From the NCBI RefSeq assembly GCF_024679095.1, contig NW_026111831.1, positions 709,501-773,500 of the forward strand: a DNA stretch of 64,000 bases. The letters run 5' to 3'. The DNA is from Eriocheir sinensis. Lineage: Eukaryota > Arthropoda > Malacostraca > Decapoda > Varunidae. Below the pieces are notes generated by a model. That model made no database searches. It was not told the DNA's origin and saw nothing but the letters and a program-made list of their open reading frames with translations. The position numbers and the translations under genes were made by a program. Shown one piece after another: positions 55,401 through 64,000 of this stretch (its first letter is position 1; the number at the start of each line of letters is the position of its first letter).

Positions 55401-57638
55401 CTTGTACCTCAGACATTTTCAGGGTACCAATTAGATGTGAAATGCCTTGTACTTCCGTATGTAAACAAATATCTGTATGTGTAAATCAAAACCTCTACCA
55501 GTGTCTGTATTTAAATATCTGTATATGTATATGTAAAGAAATATTTGTATCTGTGTCTTTATGCATATATGAAATGTCTATCGGTATGGCTACTCTTTAC
55601 TTCTATCTTTTATGGGAGCGGCGAGTAGCGGGCTTTTTTTTTTGGATGCTTTTTGTTGCCCTTGAGCCGTGTCCTTTGATGTAAAAAAAAATAATAATAA
55701 TAATAAATAAATAAAAATAAAAGGCTAAAAATATAATCTGCCTTCTGTAGCAAAATAAATACAATAATAAACAGTAATAACGGAATAAAGAATAACAGTA
55801 AATAACAGCGGAGCAGTGGCTAGCGACTTTTTTGATGCCCTTGAGCTGCCTCCCTCGCTGTAAGAAATATAAAATAGAGTAACAATAACAACAAGTAACA
55901 ACAAACTAGAAGACCCACCCAGCATGACCCGCAGGAGCCCTGGTCGCGCACTTCATTGATGGTGGGGCAGTGTGACCAGGCGGTGCGGGAATCAAACTCC
56001 TTGGGCAGGGGGTCTGTGACGGGGCGCGTGAGGGGTGGCGGCAGGTGCTTCTTCGAGTCCGGGTGCACCCCCATCAAGCTCTGGATGTAGCGCATGGACA
56101 GGTGCTTGTTGAAGTTCCGCCCGGCCTGTGGAGGGAGTGAGGGAGGATGTGCTGAGTGCCGAGTGCTTGTTTAGTCGCCCAAGGTGTGAGGTCTACAGAG
56201 ACATGAATATTAACCCCTTGGCTGTGGATTTCCTACAAGAAGACATCACCAAGCTACAGGAGTGGAGCTAAAAGTGGCTGCTACAGTTCAGTGAAGAAAA
56301 ATGTAGTCCTGTGCCTTGGGAGGGGAAATCCAGCACACCAATACAACATGGGAAACACTACTATCCACCACAGAGGCAGAGAAAGACCTGGGAGCATGTT
56401 ACCAGGCTGCCAGTGAAAGCGAAATCCATGCCAATCACAGCAGACGGGTTAAAGTCCATATCATCAAACTCTCACAAGGCTTAGTCCGTCTATTTTAAAA
56501 GGCTCTTGCAGAAGTTGCCGAGGTTGCCATGGGTGGTTTCCTGAGCCTGGCGGTAAGTCTGCAAGGCTTCCGCGCTGTGAAGGGGAAAAACACTCATGGC
56601 AACCCGACCTAACTCCTCTCTGGCCTTGAAATATGTCCGTAACAAGAGCCACAAACGTTTGATAATACGAGTGTTACACCTGCAGGCTTTTGTGTTTCTT
56701 TAGTGTTTTGTGCCCTTGAGCTGCCTTGATACTCCCCTCACGAAGGCGTTCAAGTCATAGGCAGGAGGAAATACAGATGAAGGAAGGCTGGAAGGATTAC
56801 CATACAAGGGTGAAAGAATGAAGGCACTGGTTAACTTTTGCATTAGGATGTTGGATAGCATGGAAAATATCAGAGGTATGGCTGAAAGAATGAAGGTGCT
56901 GGTTAACTCTTGCATTAGGATTTTGGACAGCATGGGGGGTGATAGTTTAACAAGGCTTTGGTGGAGGTTGTTGTGTTAGTATTCCCATGGGTAGTGTTAT
57001 GAGCCTGGTGATAGTGTGACAAGGCTTTGGTGGAGGTTGTTGTGTTAGTATTTCCATGAGTAGTGTTATGAGCCTGGTGATAGTTTGACAAGGCTTTGGT
57101 GGAGGTTGTTGTGTTAGTATTTCCATGGGTAGTGTTATGAGCCTGGTGATAGTGTGACAAGGCTTTGGTGGAGGTTGTTGTGTTAGTATTTCCATGGGTA
57201 GTGTTATGAGCCTGGTGATAGTTTGACAAGGCTTTGGTGGAGGTTGTTGTGTTAGTATTTCCATGGGTAGTGTTATGAGCCTGGTAATAGTTTGACAAGG
57301 CTTTGGTGGAGGTTGTTGTGTTAGTATTTCCATGGGTAGTGTTATGAGCCTGGGGATAGTTTGACAAGGCTTTGGTGGAGGTTGTCATGTTAGTATTTCT
57401 CCGAGTAGTGTTATGAGACAAGGAGAAGAAAAAGGATGAGAAAGAGAAGAAAAAGAAGAGGTAGAAGACAAAAACAAAGAAGAAAAGAAAGCACTAAGTC
57501 ACCCTCCCTTCCTTTCCTTACCTTCCAAGTCGAGGGCTCATTCTGCAGGAGTCTAATGAACTTGTCCGAGAGAGCGTAGTCCTGGCCCTCCACCACCACC
57601 ACCACCGCCACCAGAGCTATCACCCACAACGACCGCAT
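51801..57638 (-). CDS. CTSB: Cathepsin B (papain-family lysosomal cysteine protease), 3 coding exons
   Basis: Secretory-pathway cysteine protease with endopeptidase and dipeptidyl-carboxypeptidase activity, usually lysosomal or digestive. Coding exons: 57638-57522, 56125-55919, 52472-51801 (TAA), phase 0 at all junctions, 331 residues. Residues 1-18 form a signal peptide ([18 protein letters not shown]). The propeptide runs to about 78, and the mature enzyme starts near LPKEFDSR. Catalytic Cys107 lies in DQGSCGSCW, split from AFGAVE by an intron. His276 is in [11 protein letters not shown] and Asn296 in [10 protein letters not shown], so the triad is complete. The occluding loop typical of cathepsin B is present ([12 protein letters not shown], His187-His188). 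GCNGG is conserved. An acceptor (TTTATTCCAG) about 30 bases before the ATG suggests a noncoding first exon further upstream. Confidence 0.94.
52580..53550 (+). repeat. 74-bp tandem repeat with 62-bp variant, about 14 units
   Basis: Unit with CTGTCTGGTGTTAGTGTGCT and CTCCAGCAATGGTTCTAATT. The distal units switch to CCATCCCGCCCCGGCAAAGG. Cathepsin B intron 2. Confidence 0.92.
53714..54825. mobile_element. Tigger/pogo-like non-autonomous element, 1.1 kb
   Basis: CAGTAAACCCTTGATATAAT opens it and TTATATCGAGGGTTTACTG closes it. The right flank is TA, the left TG. Further in, GGACTTTAGTCCGTTGAT and TCCGTTATAAGCAGGTCC continue the imperfect repeats. No transposase frame seen. In cathepsin B intron 2. 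Confidence 0.65.
54890..55440 (+). repeat. About 43-bp tandem repeat
   Basis: Unit TTGTACCTCAGACATTTTCA plus TGGTACCAATAAGTGAAAAATG, about twelve units. Cathepsin B intron 2. Confidence 0.92.
55616..55872 (+). mobile_element. Two SINE-like 3' tails
   Basis: TTGCCCTTGAGCCGTGTCC with poly(A) at 55655-55715, and GCCCTTGAGCTGCCTCCC at 55837-55855. The same tail recurs at 37130, 48890, 50325 and 56710. Confidence 0.55.
55919..56125 (-). CDS. CTSB: Cathepsin B coding exon 2 (pro-region, active-site Cys)
   Basis: 69 codons, acceptor TCCACAG|GCCGGG, donor TGCTGG|GTGGGT. Ends with DQGSCGSCW containing the nucleophile. Confidence 0.93.
56205..56665 (+). mobile_element. LINE reverse-transcriptase fragment plus MITE family 1 variant B
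   Basis: 56215-56410 translates as [14 protein letters not shown], then a stop and KWLLQF, the thumb region of the same RT that seeded the 99-bp satellite at 24-26 kb. It is frameshifted after that. 56465-56665 is the MITE variant. Both lie in cathepsin B intron 1. Confidence 0.5.
56940..57415 (-). repeat. About seven tandem 70-bp units derived from the MITE family 1 core
   Basis: Plus-strand unit text: ACAAGGCTTTGGTGGAGG ... TTTCCATGGGTAGTGTTATG. It aligns with the MITE core ACAAGGCTTTCGTAGGAG ... TTTCCAGGGGTAGTTTTATG. In cathepsin B intron 1. Confidence 0.65.
57522..57638 (-). CDS. CTSB: Cathepsin B coding exon 1 (signal peptide, pro-region start)
   Basis: 39 codons, donor TGGAAG|GTAAGG. 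A hydrophobic core ([12 protein letters not shown]) is followed by the start of the pro-region ([16 protein letters not shown]). Confidence 0.9.
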
Positions 57639-57772
57639 CTCTTACACCAGCAGCAGACTCAAGAATACTGGAATAAAGGAACAGACATCTGGTTATAGTG
57701 ATAGATTAAGCCCACAGGCGCTCAACATTAAGAAACGAAAATGGACAGGACAGGAATGGGTAAAATTCTACT

Positions 57773-58617
57773 TTCTTCCCAGTCTCACAGCGGTACTTCT
57801 CACACATTTCATGGGTTAGATCTCATTATTCTACGCATTTTGAACCCCATTTATGTGCATCGCAAACTGCTAGTAATGCCGCTAGGGATTTTTGAAAAGT
57901 TAGCGAGTTTTTAGCGGCCGCCTCGGGGCGCAATGGAGGGGGCTGGGAGGGAGAGCGTGACATCCTCACGTGTTGACATTTCACGGGTAACTAACACTGA
58001 GCCGCTGATGTTGGATGTCGGTGCCACCGCCGCCACCGCAAAATAGCTCACAAGAGTCGAAGCATGGAAGCCGTTGGTCTGCGTGTTCTAAAAAAAAATA
58101 AATAATAATAACCACGCGTGGCCGACCTAGTCTCACATGCGTGGCCTAATCGCTAACCTAGCGTACCATCGCTAACCAAGCGTTTGTAGAAAAGATATAT
58201 GAAGACCTAGTGATGTTTCATAAGGTAGGTAATGAATGTGAGCTATTTTGCGGTGGCGGCGGCACCGACGCATCGACGCCCCGAGGCGGCCGCAAAAAAC
58301 TCACTAACTTTTTGAAAATCGCTAACGGCGTTTCTAACAGTTTGCAGCGCACATAAATGGGGTTCAAAATGTGTAGAATAAGGAGATCTAGCCGATGGGA
58401 AGTGTGAGAAGTAAGTGTGAGAAGAGATGGGGAACAAAGTATCCCAGTCCCCCCCGTGACGCCCCAAAGCTGCCGCAAAAAACTCACTAAATTTTCAAAA
58501 ATCGCTAGTGGCGTTTCAAACAGTTTGCGACGCACATAAATGGGGTTCAAAATGCGTAGAATAAGGAGATCTAGCCGATGGGAAGTGTGAGAAGTACCGC
58601 TGTGAGACTGGGAAGAA
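57773..58617. mobile_element. Fold-back element with inverted repeats of about 150 bp
   Basis: TTCTTCCCAGTCTCACAGCG at the left and CGCTGTGAGACTGGGAAGAA at the right. The inner part repeats the motif CACATAAATGGGGTTCAAAAT twice on the right side, so one arm is duplicated. Lies just upstream of cathepsin B coding exon 1. Confidence 0.65.
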
Positions 58618-58900
58618 AATACAATAATACCCAGGAATGTAGTATTTAAGTGTGTATGGTGAATTATTTAAGTGAGAAGCAGCATCAGTGACCTAAGAAA
58701 CAATACATTGCAGACTGGGAAGGAAGAGGAGGAGGAGGACAAAGGAGAACAAGGGGACAATATGCAATGGCCAGGAAACAGAAAGAGAAGGGCAAAAAAT
58801 GACAGACAGACTGGCAAATGGCAATATGGGAGGGGAAGGGAAATGGGGGGACAAGAAGTGACAGATGGACTGGAAAATATTGAATGGTTTAAACATATGT

Positions 58901-58903
<3 letters not shown>

Positions 58904-58980
<77 letters not shown>

Positions 58981-59035
58981 CGAAGAATATAAAAGAAGAA
59001 AGGGAAAGAAGGAAAAGAAGGAAGAAAGAAAGGAT

Positions 59036-59078
<43 letters not shown>
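58904..59078 (+). repeat. (GA)n microsatellite
   Basis: Runs at 58905-58977 and 59039-59077. Confidence 0.96.
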
Positions 59079-60040
59079 AAAAAATGACAGACTGGTAGAT
59101 GGCAATAAAATTAAAACAAAAAATATTACCGGGGTATTTACAAAGGCCTACTCACATCTCCTGGTAAAGAATATAAGTGTAACAGGCCTATAATCAAGGT
59201 ATAACAAGCCGTAACACTACTGGCCAAAGGGGAAGAGAAGAAAAGAAGAAAAAGACATAAATAGAAGAAAACATAACTGTGCTTACGTTATTCTCCTCCC
59301 CCTTCTTCAGTGTTGACAGTGTTGCCACCTCCGCCACTAACCTCTGCTTTCTAATTTTATTACCGTCGGGATAATAAAAAGCAATATAACACCAATGGTC
59401 TGACTGAGTATGGCTTTGTGTTTAATGAAGGGTGTATTATATTGTTTCTCTGAGGTGTTTTTAGTACGTGTGAGATATTCTTGTTCAGGGGAGCACAGCA
59501 TATTATGGCGACGAGGGTTTGGTAACACTGCGGGGTGACTGTGTATTTCCTGTTGGTTTTTACGGCAAATATTCCAACTCGGTCTTGTCCTTACCATTTT
59601 ATTCCCCTTATACGTTAGGTTTTATCCACACCGTCTTATTAACCTACAAATCTATTATGTGGAAGTATATGAGAACCAATAAACTTATCAGTCGACCGAT
59701 ATAAAAGGCCATTTCTGTGTGTATCTCAGTATAAATTCATCCTTCTGTGTAATCTTTTTCATTGTGTCATGATCAAAGGGAAGGGGACAGTCTTTCAAGG
59801 GGTGTGGGGTACTGTGGGCGAGCTTTGGTCTCATGCATTTTTGTTCCTATTTTCTCCTATTTTTCTTTATCATTTCCTATTTTTTTCTTCCTCCGCTTTA
59901 TATTCCATCTTTTTCACCCTGTTTCTCTTTCTTATTTCTTTTTCTTTCATATTTTTCTCCCTTTTTCCTATTTTCCCGAGCCTGCAGATGGGGTGTAAGG
60001 AGCCGAGTTGGTAGCGGGACGAGCTCGTAGTGTGGATCTC
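59079..60040. other. Upstream region of cathepsin B, no gene recognised
   Basis: Minus strand has a possible donor ATAAC|GTAAGC at 59287 that could end a noncoding first exon of cathepsin B. CAGTGTTGCCA lies at 59317-59327. The rest is unremarkable; 59830-59975 is T/C-rich. Confidence 0.3.
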
Positions 60041-60044
60041 GTGA

Positions 60045-60606
60045 CTTTGACTCATATTACCATTTCGGCCCCCAAGCACATATTCAACAAGGCTTTCATT
60101 GGAGTTTGGGGCATTTCCAGGGGTAGTTTTATGATCCTGGTGGTAGTTCGACCTTTCTTCTGTACCGTCAACCTAAAAAAAAAAAGCAATTTCGTGACTC
60201 TCATATTTTTAACCATTTCGGCCCCCAAGCACATATTAAACAAGGCTTTCATTGGAGTTTTGTGCATTTCCAGGGGTAGTTTTATAATCCTGGTGGTAGT
60301 TCAACCCTTCTTCTGTAACGTCAACCTAAAAAAAAAAGCAATCTCGTGTTGACTCATTTTTATCCATTTCGGCCCCCAAGCACATATTTAACAAGGCTTT
60401 CATTGGAGTTTTGTGCATTTCCAGGGGTAGTTTTATAATAGGTGGTAGTTTGACCCTTCTTCTATACCGTCAACCTAAAAAAAAAAAAGCAATCTCGTGA
60501 CTTTGACTCAAATTTTCATCCATTAAATTTCGGCGGCCAAGCACATATTTAACAAGGCTTTCATTGGAGTTTTGGGCATTTCCAGGGGACGTTTTACGAT
60601 CCTGTA
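60045..60606 (+). repeat. Four tandem units of about 155 bp from MITE family 1
   Basis: Units start near 60053, 60213, 60362 and 60520. Each has ATTTCGGCCCCCAAGCACAT, CAGGGGTAGTTTTA and an A-rich AAAAAAAGCAAT end. A third independent expansion of this family. Confidence 0.65.
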
Positions 60607-61212
60607 ACATCAGTGAGGAGCTGCGGGTTGCATAGGGTTGTGACTGCCACTGCATGTGATTGATTGATTTCAACTATATAAACTCTTCAGCCACTCACCG
60701 TCTATTTTCCATTACTGGCTCCTTTACCTTCCTATTCCAAGACTTAATTAAACTTAGTCCATCACACTCAAACGTTCTCAGGCATTCTCCTTTGCAACAT
60801 TTTCCTATATGTTTTCTTCTTCCCTTCTATAGCCTCCGGCCTTTACCTCGTTTGTCCACCATTCACTTCCCTTAACTTCATAATAAATTAGTATTAAGAA
60901 TCCAGGAAAATTTGTGTAGTCTAATATGCATAGCAACACTTCAGTTATAATGAAGAATGCCCATCAAATGCTTGTGTTTGGTACTTGTTACTTTCAGAGA
61001 AAATATATGTAAAATAGATGTAAATCTATGTACAATATCTTTAAATCAAGTATGCCTGCAAGACGTGTTTGTCGGTCATTTGCTTGAAATTACATATCAG
61101 TGTTTTTTATGTCTGTTACTTGATACTGTCATGATGAAAATAAAAAAAATTGTGTAAAGTCTTCCCACCATTATATTTTCCTACATATGTCATCACTGCA
61201 CAGAAACATATG
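60607..61212. other. AT-rich stretch without recognised feature
   Basis: No conserved coding frame or repeat family was identified. Confidence 0.5.
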
Positions 61213-61452
61213 TAATGCCCCGACGAGCTTACTTTCCATCCTTCCTATTTCTCAACACGTCCTCTGCGTGTATCGAAATAACACGAGAAATTAATCAAGA
61301 CAAAGTGAGGGTATTTCCCGGCTGCCTGGGATTGAACCCGCGACCAGCGTGACGGGAGAGCCACTCCTTACCGAGTCGGCCAAAGACTAGTACCCCACTG
61401 GCTAAGTGGGTTATGGGAGGCTCGTTCATCAGGCCGTCGCCGCACTACACGG
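61213..61452 (-). mobile_element. tRNA-like SINE (family C), copy 1
   Basis: Minus strand contains a tRNA-like segment, GGCCGACTCGGTAAGGAGTG and GCGGGTTCAATCCCAGGC (B-box), and ends in CGTCGGGGCATTACA. Nearly identical to 61647-61881. Confidence 0.6.
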
Positions 61453-61646
61453 CTTTCCCCCCTATGTAGAATAATTTCTGTGTTGACAATGTCCCTTTAA
61501 GACATAACTCCACAATGTCCCTTTGAGACATACCTCCAACATTCCCATTTTCTATCAACCTCGGAGCATGGGCCATCCTACCTGTTACCCCTTCGGGGAA
61601 GCTCAACAGAACTGCAGGAGAGGATGCCCACCGCTATGCCACCACT

Positions 61647-61881
61647 GTAATGCCCCGACGAGCTTACTTTCCATCCTTCCTATTTCTCAACACGTCCTCT
61701 GCGTGTATCGAAATAACACGAGAAATTAATCAAGACAAAGTGAGGGTATTCCCCGGCTGCCTGAGATTGAACCCGCGACCAGCGTGACGGGAGAGCCACT
61801 CCTTACCGAGTCGGCCAAGAGGTACCCCACTGGCTAAGTGGGTTATGGGAGGCTCGTTCATCAGGCCGTCGCCGCACTACA
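61647..61881 (-). mobile_element. tRNA-like SINE (family C), copy 2
   Basis: About 240 bp nearly identical to 61213-61452 in the same orientation, with about 190 bp of other sequence between. Either two insertions or a segmental duplication. Confidence 0.6.
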
Positions 61882-61901
61882 CATATGCTAATTCAAAATA
61901 G

Positions 61902-63535
61902 ATTGATTGATTGATAGTTTATTGTTGCAGGTAAACAACAAGGGAGAAGGGAGGAACATGCCATCCCAACCCCCAGGCAGGACAGAGTGTGATTATACAA
62001 CTATTAATACATGTGTAGGTAGCACCATGAAACTAAAAAGATACAATGGTAGGAAGGAAAGCACAACAAGGGAGGGGGCGGTACCTCCCCCTGGACAATA
62101 AGACAATAAAATGTGGGGACGGAGAACATTGCCCAAGCACTAGATGGGAATGAATACAGAGATAGAGTAAATACTAGTCCTTAAAGTAAAATACTGCAGA
62201 GATCACTGCCTTGTATAGCACGGCAGTAGTTCAGGCTGCCACACACGGCATCACCACCTTGGTGCAAACTGAGGGTGTTCTTTGAGGATAGCAGGGAGGA
62301 CATCATGGTTCAGGAGCCAACAAATTGTCTGGGGCAGGTCAAGGCAGTCCCGTGGCTTAAACTTAGCAATGAGAGGGCATTCCATGACATAGTGATGCAG
62401 TGTGTGGCCCCTCGGCCTGGCACAGAGCGTGCAGCATGCGCAGACACCAGGGGAGTTACTAACCTCCCAGTAGTACCTATAGCCTAGCCTAAGGCGCATT
62501 GCTACCACATCCTGAGGGGCACTGTGTCGCCCATAGGGGTAAACACAGCGCTGGGAGACACTAACATAGTGGAGGCTGCTGGCGCTGCCATTGTCACAGC
62601 AGTGTCTGAGTTGGGTAGCAATGCTATCACGTGAATAATGCCTAAGTCTATTCTTAACATAGCTAAGCGTATAGTCAGTGCCAGGGTCCACTGTGTCATC
62701 CTGAAGGGCACGTCGAGCAAGGCAGTCTGCCTTTTCATTGAGCTGGATGCCCACATGAGAGGGCACCCAAGTGAAGTGGACCGTGGCACCTGCGGCCTCA
62801 AGGGCACGGACGGCAGTCAGGCACTTAGTTACAAGATCACAGTCGGCAGGGGAGGAGGACACAAGTTCATGCAATGCAGCCTGGCTATCGACAAACAAGT
62901 AGACATTTTTGTGCAAAGCTGCTACAGTGTGGAGAGCCTCAAGGATGGCATACAGCTCAGCCCGGGTCGAGGGCAGGTACCCCGGCAGCCGCCTGGTAAC
63001 CTCAATGTCAGTGTACTGGGTGGGGGACGCGTAATCCCGGATAAACACGCCACAGCCCGACCTGCTGCCATCTATGGAGCCATCACAGTACACATGGACA
63101 GCCCGAACACAGGGGTACTTGGACAGTTTGACCATGAAGTGATCCTGGAGGACATGGGGAAGCCAATCACGTTTAGGGAAAGGTAGTTGTTCAACGTCTA
63201 CACTGACACGATAGGGAGGCCAGGCAGGTTGGGCCGGGGAGTAAACTAGGCCTAAGCACGCTTCTAACACACCAGTCTCTGCTAACAAGAGATAAATTTT
63301 CCTAAGGTAGGAGGTAACAGGAGCCCTGGAGTCACGGTGCAGAGTTACCAGTGCCTGGTGAAGGGGCACTGCACCAGCACGAAGCAGGCGGCTGACGGTG
63401 CGACAAGTAATTTCCCAGATTCTGTCCACAACACGAGGCAGATTCAGTTCTGCCCTCATGACCTCAAGTTTTGCAGTTCTGGGGCACCCCAGAATGAGGC
63501 GCATGGGATCTTTTCCGTTTGGCGTACAGCGCTAA
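61902..63535 (-). mobile_element. Truncated I/Jockey-like LINE copy with ATCA-repeat 3' end
   Basis: Includes the open frame above plus about 350 bases of 3' UTR. The sense-strand end reads CAACAATAAACTATC followed by ATCA repeats, a short-repeat 3' tail. A related 3' end is at 42361-42475. Truncation near 63535 is abrupt. No clear target-site duplication was found. Confidence 0.7.
62251..63504 (-). CDS. 5'-truncated LINE ORF2: RT tail, RNase H, zinc knuckle
   Basis: 417-codon open frame of an I/Jockey-like non-LTR retrotransposon. It starts in the last part of the reverse transcriptase (RLILGCPRTAKLEVMR) and has no RT core. Residues about 135-270 form an RNase H domain: Asp141 (YCDGS), Glu183 (RAELYAILEAL), Asp206 (FVDSQAAL), His250 (VPSHVG) and Asp260 (NEKADCLARRA). 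A CxxC...H...C knuckle lies near the end (CTLCARPRGHTLHHYVMEC). The frame is unbroken, so insertion is recent or the frame is preserved. ATG 63504 is only the first Met after truncation. RNase H alone cannot transpose. Confidence 0.85.
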   Translation of the reverse strand: MRLILGCPRTAKLEVMRAELNLPRVVDRIWEITCRTVSRLLRAGAVPLHQALVTLHRDSRAPVTSYLRKIYLLLAETGVLEACLGLVYSPAQPAWPPYRVSVDVEQLPFPKRDWLPHVLQDHFMVKLSKYPCVRAVHVYCDGSIDGSRSGCGVFIRDYASPTQYTDIEVTRRLPGYLPSTRAELYAILEALHTVAALHKNVYLFVDSQAALHELVSSSPADCDLVTKCLTAVRALEAAGATVHFTWVPSHVGIQLNEKADCLARRALQDDTVDPGTDYTLSYVKNRLRHYSRDSIATQLRHCCDNGSASSLHYVSVSQRCVYPYGRHSAPQDVVAMRLRLGYRYYWEVSNSPGVCACCTLCARPRGHTLHHYVMECPLIAKFKPRDCLDLPQTICWLLNHDVLPAILKEHPQFAPRW

Positions 63536-63652
63536 AATTAATTTTAATATAGATTTTCTTATGTATTTTTGTCCGTAGAATCCGAATATGACAACCGTTT
63601 TATGGAGAAACGAACAGTTTTTAAGTTATTTTCCTTTGAAGTTATTTTCTCC

Positions 63653-64000
63653 CTTTTTTTTACTCTTGAAAATAGGGGATAATGTTTACGAAAGTGCGTC
63701 GCCTCCTCTGCTGGCCGCGGCAACGCTGCAGCCGCCTCAGCCTCAAAATAGCTCGCAGAGGGCTTAGGGTCGGGGAGCATATTTAAACTACTCCAACCGA
63801 ACTTTACGACCTACTATGGGGCTGCGCCCCTCGACCCCTAATAACCAGGGGGCTGCCCTCCTGGACCCCCTCATGTATATGTGTCATATATCAGCGAGGA
63901 GGTCTTTCTAGCAAAACACGCTGCAGCCTCGCCGCGGCCAGCACCAGAGGCGAAGCGCTTTCGTAAACATTATCCCATATTTTCAAGAGTAAAAAAAAAG
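63653..64000. mobile_element. Fold-back element at the window edge
   Basis: CTTTTTTTTACTCTTGAAAA ... AATGTTTACGAAAG is mirrored at the end by CTTTCGTAAACATT ... TTTTCAAGAGTAAAAAAAAAG, with arms of about 85 bp that include GCTGGCCGCGGC. Whether it ends exactly at 64000 cannot be seen. Confidence 0.65.

Overview
The window is nuclear DNA from an animal, most likely a decapod crustacean and probably a crab. The evidence is: interrupted genes with GT-AG introns; four proteins of recognisable metazoan families; very heavy microsatellite load, mainly (GA)n and (AC)n, with GGA/TCC, TTAGG-like and pentamer arrays; tRNA-derived SINEs; many non-autonomous DNA transposons. The species assignment is inference. 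No prokaryotic gene organisation, rRNA or CRISPR array is present.

Four multi-exon genes could be assembled by matching reading phase across every splice junction. (1) Minus strand, 2657-15493: a 924-residue BTB/POZ protein whose C-terminal half carries a CENP-B/pogo-transposase type double helix-turn-helix. (2) Plus strand, 19480-26539: mitochondrial ribosomal protein S7 (uS7m), 242 residues, six exons. (3) Minus strand, 32770-41690: the splicing factor WBP11, 646 residues, five coding exons. (4) Minus strand, 51801-57638: cathepsin B, 331 residues, three coding exons, complete catalytic triad. Genes 1 and 2 diverge from the 15.5-19.5 kb interval. The four genes have unrelated jobs (transcription, mitochondrial translation, splicing, lysosomal proteolysis) and show no sign of being a functional cluster.

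The rest is repeats. 1-2.6 kb: SINE, MITE, purine tracts. 4.8-15.4 kb: introns of the BTB gene, holding a 4-kb 20-bp G-rich minisatellite and about 4 kb of pyrimidine- and purine-rich arrays. 17.4-26.4 kb: MRPS7 surroundings and introns, ending in a 2.4-kb satellite of 99-bp units. 26.5-35 kb: tandem arrays, piggyBac-like MITEs, a 1.28-kb hAT-like element and a 1.5-kb telomere-like array in a WBP11 intron. 37-40 kb: tandem duplications of WBP11 splice-acceptor segments and an 821-bp hAT-like MITE. 41-51 kb: LINE fragments and arrays. 53.7-60.6 kb: Tigger-like and fold-back elements and more arrays. 61.2-64 kb: two SINE copies, a 5'-truncated I/Jockey-like LINE with an open RNase H frame, and a fold-back element.

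The most striking themes are: (a) a BTB domain joined to a transposase-type DNA-binding module; (b) repeated birth of tandem satellites from pieces of transposable elements (a LINE reverse-transcriptase segment, a MITE core at three loci, a piggyBac-like MITE end at two loci, a Tigger-like terminus); (c) a candidate hammerhead ribozyme inside a near-perfect 176-bp palindrome; (d) microsatellites that start directly at splice donors; (e) tandem duplication of two different WBP11 splice acceptors. All calls come from reading the sequence; no database search was run.
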